Both the position numbers and the translations under genes were made by a program. From Lentimicrobiaceae bacterium (GTDB lineage: Bacteria > Bacteroidota > Bacteroidia > Bacteroidales > SKPS01): DNA of 7,785 bases. Of the stretch, positions 5,111 to 7,785 are shown piece by piece. The stretch spans positions 1 through 7,785 of the forward strand of contig SKPS01000311.1 in the NCBI GenBank assembly GCA_007119395.1. The letters run 5' to 3'. The first letter of the stretch is position 1. Every line of letters begins with the position of its first letter. A model generated the notes under the pieces. It made no database searches, was not told where the DNA came from, and saw only the letters and a list, made by a program, of their open reading frames with translations.

Positions 5111-7785
5111 TCACCTCCTTACCACCAGTCTGCCATGCATTACCTCTTCACGCGATCTTACTGCGATATGGTAGAGTCCGGGTGCCAGGTGCCCTACATT
5201 GAGGGTGATCGGGTTGGCATCGGCACTTTGTTTCCGGTGCTGGTCTACAACAGCCCCTTTGGCGTCGTAGATCACGATCAGCACTTCTCCTTCTACAGGG
5301 AGTACCAGGTTGACAAAGTGGGTGGCAGGATTTGGTGCCATCACAAACCTCTCTGCACCCTTGGCCTCATCGATGCCGTAACAGGGATCCACTTCCACGG
5401 TGATGGTATCGGAATTGTTGCACCCTTCGGTATTGGTCACGGTAACGCTGTAATTGTGCGTACCTGTACTCATTTGTGATCCGTCGAGGGTGATGGTTTG
5501 GGTGTTGTCACCTGTTGACCAGAGGTAGGATGCGAATCCTGTCCCGGGGTCGAGGGTTACCACATGGTTGATGCACATGGTGATGTCGGGTCCCAGGTTG
5601 GGCATAGGCACGGGGTGCATGGTGGCGCTCAGGGAGTCGTGTGCCTGGCAGCCGAAGGCATCGTGCACTGTGACCACGAAGGTGGAGTCAGTGGTGGGGT
5701 ATGCCACGGTGTTGGCCACTGTGGCTCCGGTGCTCCATTGGTAGGTGATGGCACCGAATCCACCGGTGGTGACAGCCGTAAGGGTGAGTGCTTCTCCGGG
5801 GCATTGGGTCACATCGGCTCCGGCATCTACTGCAAGCAGGTTCACCACGATGCACATGGTGTCGATGGCAGCACACCCGATGAGGTCAAGCACCTCCAGG
5901 GTGATGCAGGTGTCAGTGGTTCCGGTGATGTTGATTTGCGGGGTAACGGCTCCTGTTGACCAGTTGTAGCTGTAGGGCCCGAACCCTCCGGTGACCTGTC
6001 CTGCCAGAGTAAGCGTTTGTCCGAGGCAAAGGGTGTCATCCGATCCTAACGTTACTGAAGGGTTGGAGACCAGTACCCACAAGCTATCAGAGGTTTGGCA
6101 GTTGTTGATATCGGTGGCCTGCACCCAATACTGGGTGTTTTGTGTGATGAGCGGGGTGATGGTGGCGGTGGTTTCGGTGGTGCTCCACAGGTAGCTGATG
6201 GCGCCTGTGCCGCCGGTGGCGGAGGCAGTCAGGTTGGCGGTGGTATTGTAACACACGGTGTCATCGGTCAATGGGTCGAGTACTGGATTTGGCCAGGCGG
6301 TGAGCTGTGCTGTATCGGTGGCGGTGCAGTTGAACTGATCGGTTACCAATAGCACCATCTGGCCGGAAGCGGTTGCGGTGGTCTGGTACTGCTGTCCGGG
6401 GATGCCGTTCCAGCTATAGGTGTATGGAGCGAACCCGTTGGTGGCGGTGCCGTTGAAGGTCACCTGCTCCCCTTCGCACACAGCCTGATCAGCACCGGCA
6501 TCGGCTGTCACATGGCTCACCACAATGCAGCGTGTGTCATCGGCGGGGCACCCCAGGTGGTCGGTTATTGAAACGGTGACACAACTGTCTGTCAGCACCG
6601 TGACATCCACTTGTGCTCCGGTACCTCCGGTTGACCAGGTGTAATGGTACGGCCCGAATCCTCCGGTGGCCACAGCGTTATACGGCACAAGGGTGCCGAT
6701 GCAGGTGGTGTCATCCGATCCCAGCGTTACCGACGGGTTAGAGACCAGCACCATGACGGTTCCGGTGGCCTCACAGTTATTGATATCGGTGGCGGTAACG
6801 GTAAACTGGGTGTTTTGTGTGATAATCGGGTTGATGGTGGCGGTGGTTTCGGTGGTGCTCCACAGGTAGCTGATGGCGCCTGTTCCGCCGGTGGCGGATG
6901 CGGTCAGGTTGGCGGTGGTGTTGTAACACACGGTGTCGTCGGCCAATGGGTCGAGTACCGGATTTGGCCAGGCGGTGAGCTGCGCTGTATCAGTGGCGGT
7001 GCAGTTGAACTGATCGGTCACCAATAGCACCATCTGGCCGGAAGCGGTTGCGGTGGTCTGGTACTGTTGACCGGGGATGCCGTTCCAGCTATAGGTGTAT
7101 GGAGCGAACCCGTTGGTGGCGGTGCCGTTGAAGGTCACCTGCTCCCCTTCGCACACAGCCTGGTCAACACCGGCATCGGCTGTTACCTGGCTCACAACCA
7201 CACAACGTGTGTCGGTGGCTGGGCACCCCAGGTGGTCGGTCACCGAGACGGTAACGCAAGTGTCTGTAAGCACGGTGACATCCACTTGTGCTCCGGTGCC
7301 TCCGGTTGACCAGGTGTAATGGTACGGCCCGAATCCGCCGGTGGCCATAGCATTGAATGGTACCACAGTGCCAATACAGGTGGTGTCATTATTACCCAAC
7401 GACACAGCGGGATTGGATACCAGCACCATGATGGTTCCATTGGTTGAACAGTTATTGATATCGGTGGCGGTAACGGTAAACTGGGTGTTTTGTGTGATAA
7501 TCGGGGTGATGGTGGCGGTGGTTTCGGTGGTGCTCCAGAGGTAGCTGATGGCGCCTGTGCCGCCGGTGGCGGAGGCAGTCAGGTTGGCGGTGGTATTGTA
7601 ACACACGGTGTCATCGGTCAATGGGTCGAGTACCGGATTTGGCCAGGCGGTGAGCTGCGCTGTATCGGTGGCGGTGCAGTTGAACTGATCGGTTACCAAT
7701 AGCACCATCTGGCCGGAAGCGGTTGCGGTGGTCTGGTACTGTTGACCGGGGATGCCGTTCCAGCTATAGGTGTATGGAGCGAACC
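5111..7785 (-). CDS. Giant T9SS-exported repeat adhesin (N-terminus beyond window)
   Basis: The frame is open to the right edge, so the start is missing; 890 residues are visible. Residues 1-47 are a partial module. Modules then run 48-122, 123-197, 198-272, 273-347, 348-422, 423-497, 498-572, 573-647 and 648-722, each exactly 75 residues, plus a 76-residue one at 723-798. Each has a Cys near position 14, GG or NG at 27-28, a Y-x-W at 34-36 and a Cys near 64-65, the pattern of SprB / PKD-like beta-sandwich repeats of Bacteroidetes surface proteins. Residues 803-890 are a type A T9SS C-terminal sorting domain: APNPATHFVNL, VIYDAKGAVV, HLAPGLYHIAV and a terminal GRLVVRR. This directs export across the outer membrane and cleavage or attachment at the surface. 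Likely a surface adhesin or gliding-type protein. The cyclophilin gene follows 38 bp downstream. Confidence 0.93.
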   Translation of the reverse strand, partial: FAPYTYSWNGIPGQQYQTTATASGQMVLLVTDQFNCTATDTAQLTAWPNPVLDPLTDDTVCYNTTANLTASATGGTGAISYLWSTTETTATITPIITQNTQFTVTATDINNCSTNGTIMVLVSNPAVSLGNNDTTCIGTVVPFNAMATGGFGPYHYTWSTGGTGAQVDVTVLTDTCVTVSVTDHLGCPATDTRCVVVSQVTADAGVDQAVCEGEQVTFNGTATNGFAPYTYSWNGIPGQQYQTTATASGQMVLLVTDQFNCTATDTAQLTAWPNPVLDPLADDTVCYNTTANLTASATGGTGAISYLWSTTETTATINPIITQNTQFTVTATDINNCEATGTVMVLVSNPSVTLGSDDTTCIGTLVPYNAVATGGFGPYHYTWSTGGTGAQVDVTVLTDSCVTVSITDHLGCPADDTRCIVVSHVTADAGADQAVCEGEQVTFNGTATNGFAPYTYSWNGIPGQQYQTTATASGQMVLLVTDQFNCTATDTAQLTAWPNPVLDPLTDDTVCYNTTANLTASATGGTGAISYLWSTTETTATITPLITQNTQYWVQATDINNCQTSDSLWVLVSNPSVTLGSDDTLCLGQTLTLAGQVTGGFGPYSYNWSTGAVTPQINITGTTDTCITLEVLDLIGCAAIDTMCIVVNLLAVDAGADVTQCPGEALTLTAVTTGGFGAITYQWSTGATVANTVAYPTTDSTFVVTVHDAFGCQAHDSLSATMHPVPMPNLGPDITMCINHVVTLDPGTGFASYLWSTGDNTQTITLDGSQMSTGTHNYSVTVTNTEGCNNSDTITVEVDPCYGIDEAKGAERFVMAPNPATHFVNLVLPVEGEVLIVIYDAKGAVVDQHRKQSADANPITLNVGHLAPGLYHIAVRSREEVMHGRLVVRR
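6359..7033 (-). repeat. 675-bp higher-order repeat, copy 2
   Basis: The Met-Val-Leu-Leu-Val codons recur at 7708, 7033 and 6358, exactly 675 bp apart. This copy encodes one A-B-C set of three 75-residue modules. By my count its protein differs from copy 1 (7034-7708) at 19 of 225 residues. Confidence 0.85.
7034..7708 (-). repeat. 675-bp higher-order repeat, copy 1
   Basis: Same structure as copy 2. The 77 bp beyond it (7709-7785) belong to a further copy and are identical to 7034-7110, so the array continues past the right edge. The remnant of a third copy, 5684-6358, is nearly identical to this one from about 6150 to 6358 and diverges beyond that. Confidence 0.85.

Noticed and set aside
4701..5202. 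Plus-strand open frames opposite the cyclophilin
   Set aside because: They are antisense to an intact cyclophilin with clear catalytic residues; their hydrophobic parts mirror the charged linker and signal-peptide codons.
5135..7702. Many plus-strand open frames opposite the adhesin, rich in Gly, Val and His
   Set aside because: They are antisense shadows of the repetitive adhesin; their composition simply mirrors its Thr/Ala/Asn codons and they recur with the 675-bp period.

Overview
The window looks like a chromosomal segment of a Bacteroidota (Bacteroidetes) bacterium, possibly near the Flavobacteriia, from an environmental or metagenomic source. Three things point that way: a type IX secretion (T9SS, Por-type) C-terminal sorting domain on a large repeat adhesin, TAnnTTTG-type promoter boxes with A-rich leaders lacking a Shine-Dalgarno sequence, and two lipoproteins, one with an acidic tract right after the lipid-bearing cysteine.

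Layout, left to right. 65-613 (-) encodes a small lipoprotein of unknown function. 614-1400 holds no convincing gene; it contains several stem-loops and three arrays of 7-bp repeat units, the first in opposite orientation to the other two. 1401-2285 (-) and 2394-3380 (-) encode two exported proteins of unknown function; the first carries MORN-type repeats. Arrays of an 8-bp CACATYAG-type repeat lie on both sides of the second one. 3566-4504 (+) is thioredoxin reductase (trxB), read divergently from the exported protein across the main octamer array and preceded by a good Bacteroidetes promoter. 4530-5072 (-) is a lipoprotein cyclophilin (peptidyl-prolyl isomerase) convergent with trxB. 5111-7785 (-) is the C-terminal part of a giant secreted repeat protein whose N-terminus lies beyond the right edge.

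The adhesin is the most striking item. Its visible part has nine modules of exactly 75 residues, a tenth of 76, and a partial one at the edge. They are arranged as A-B-C triplets, giving a higher-order DNA repeat of exactly 675 bp that is nearly identical between copies near the right edge and decays toward the C-terminus. The closest copies are not always neighbours, which suggests gene conversion.

Functionally, most genes concern the cell envelope: one lipoprotein of unknown role, two exported proteins, a lipoprotein foldase and a T9SS-exported adhesin. trxB is a cytoplasmic housekeeping enzyme. No defence system, CRISPR array, tRNA, rRNA or transposase gene is visible. The least explained parts are the heptamer and octamer intergenic repeats and the stem-loop cluster at 658-860.
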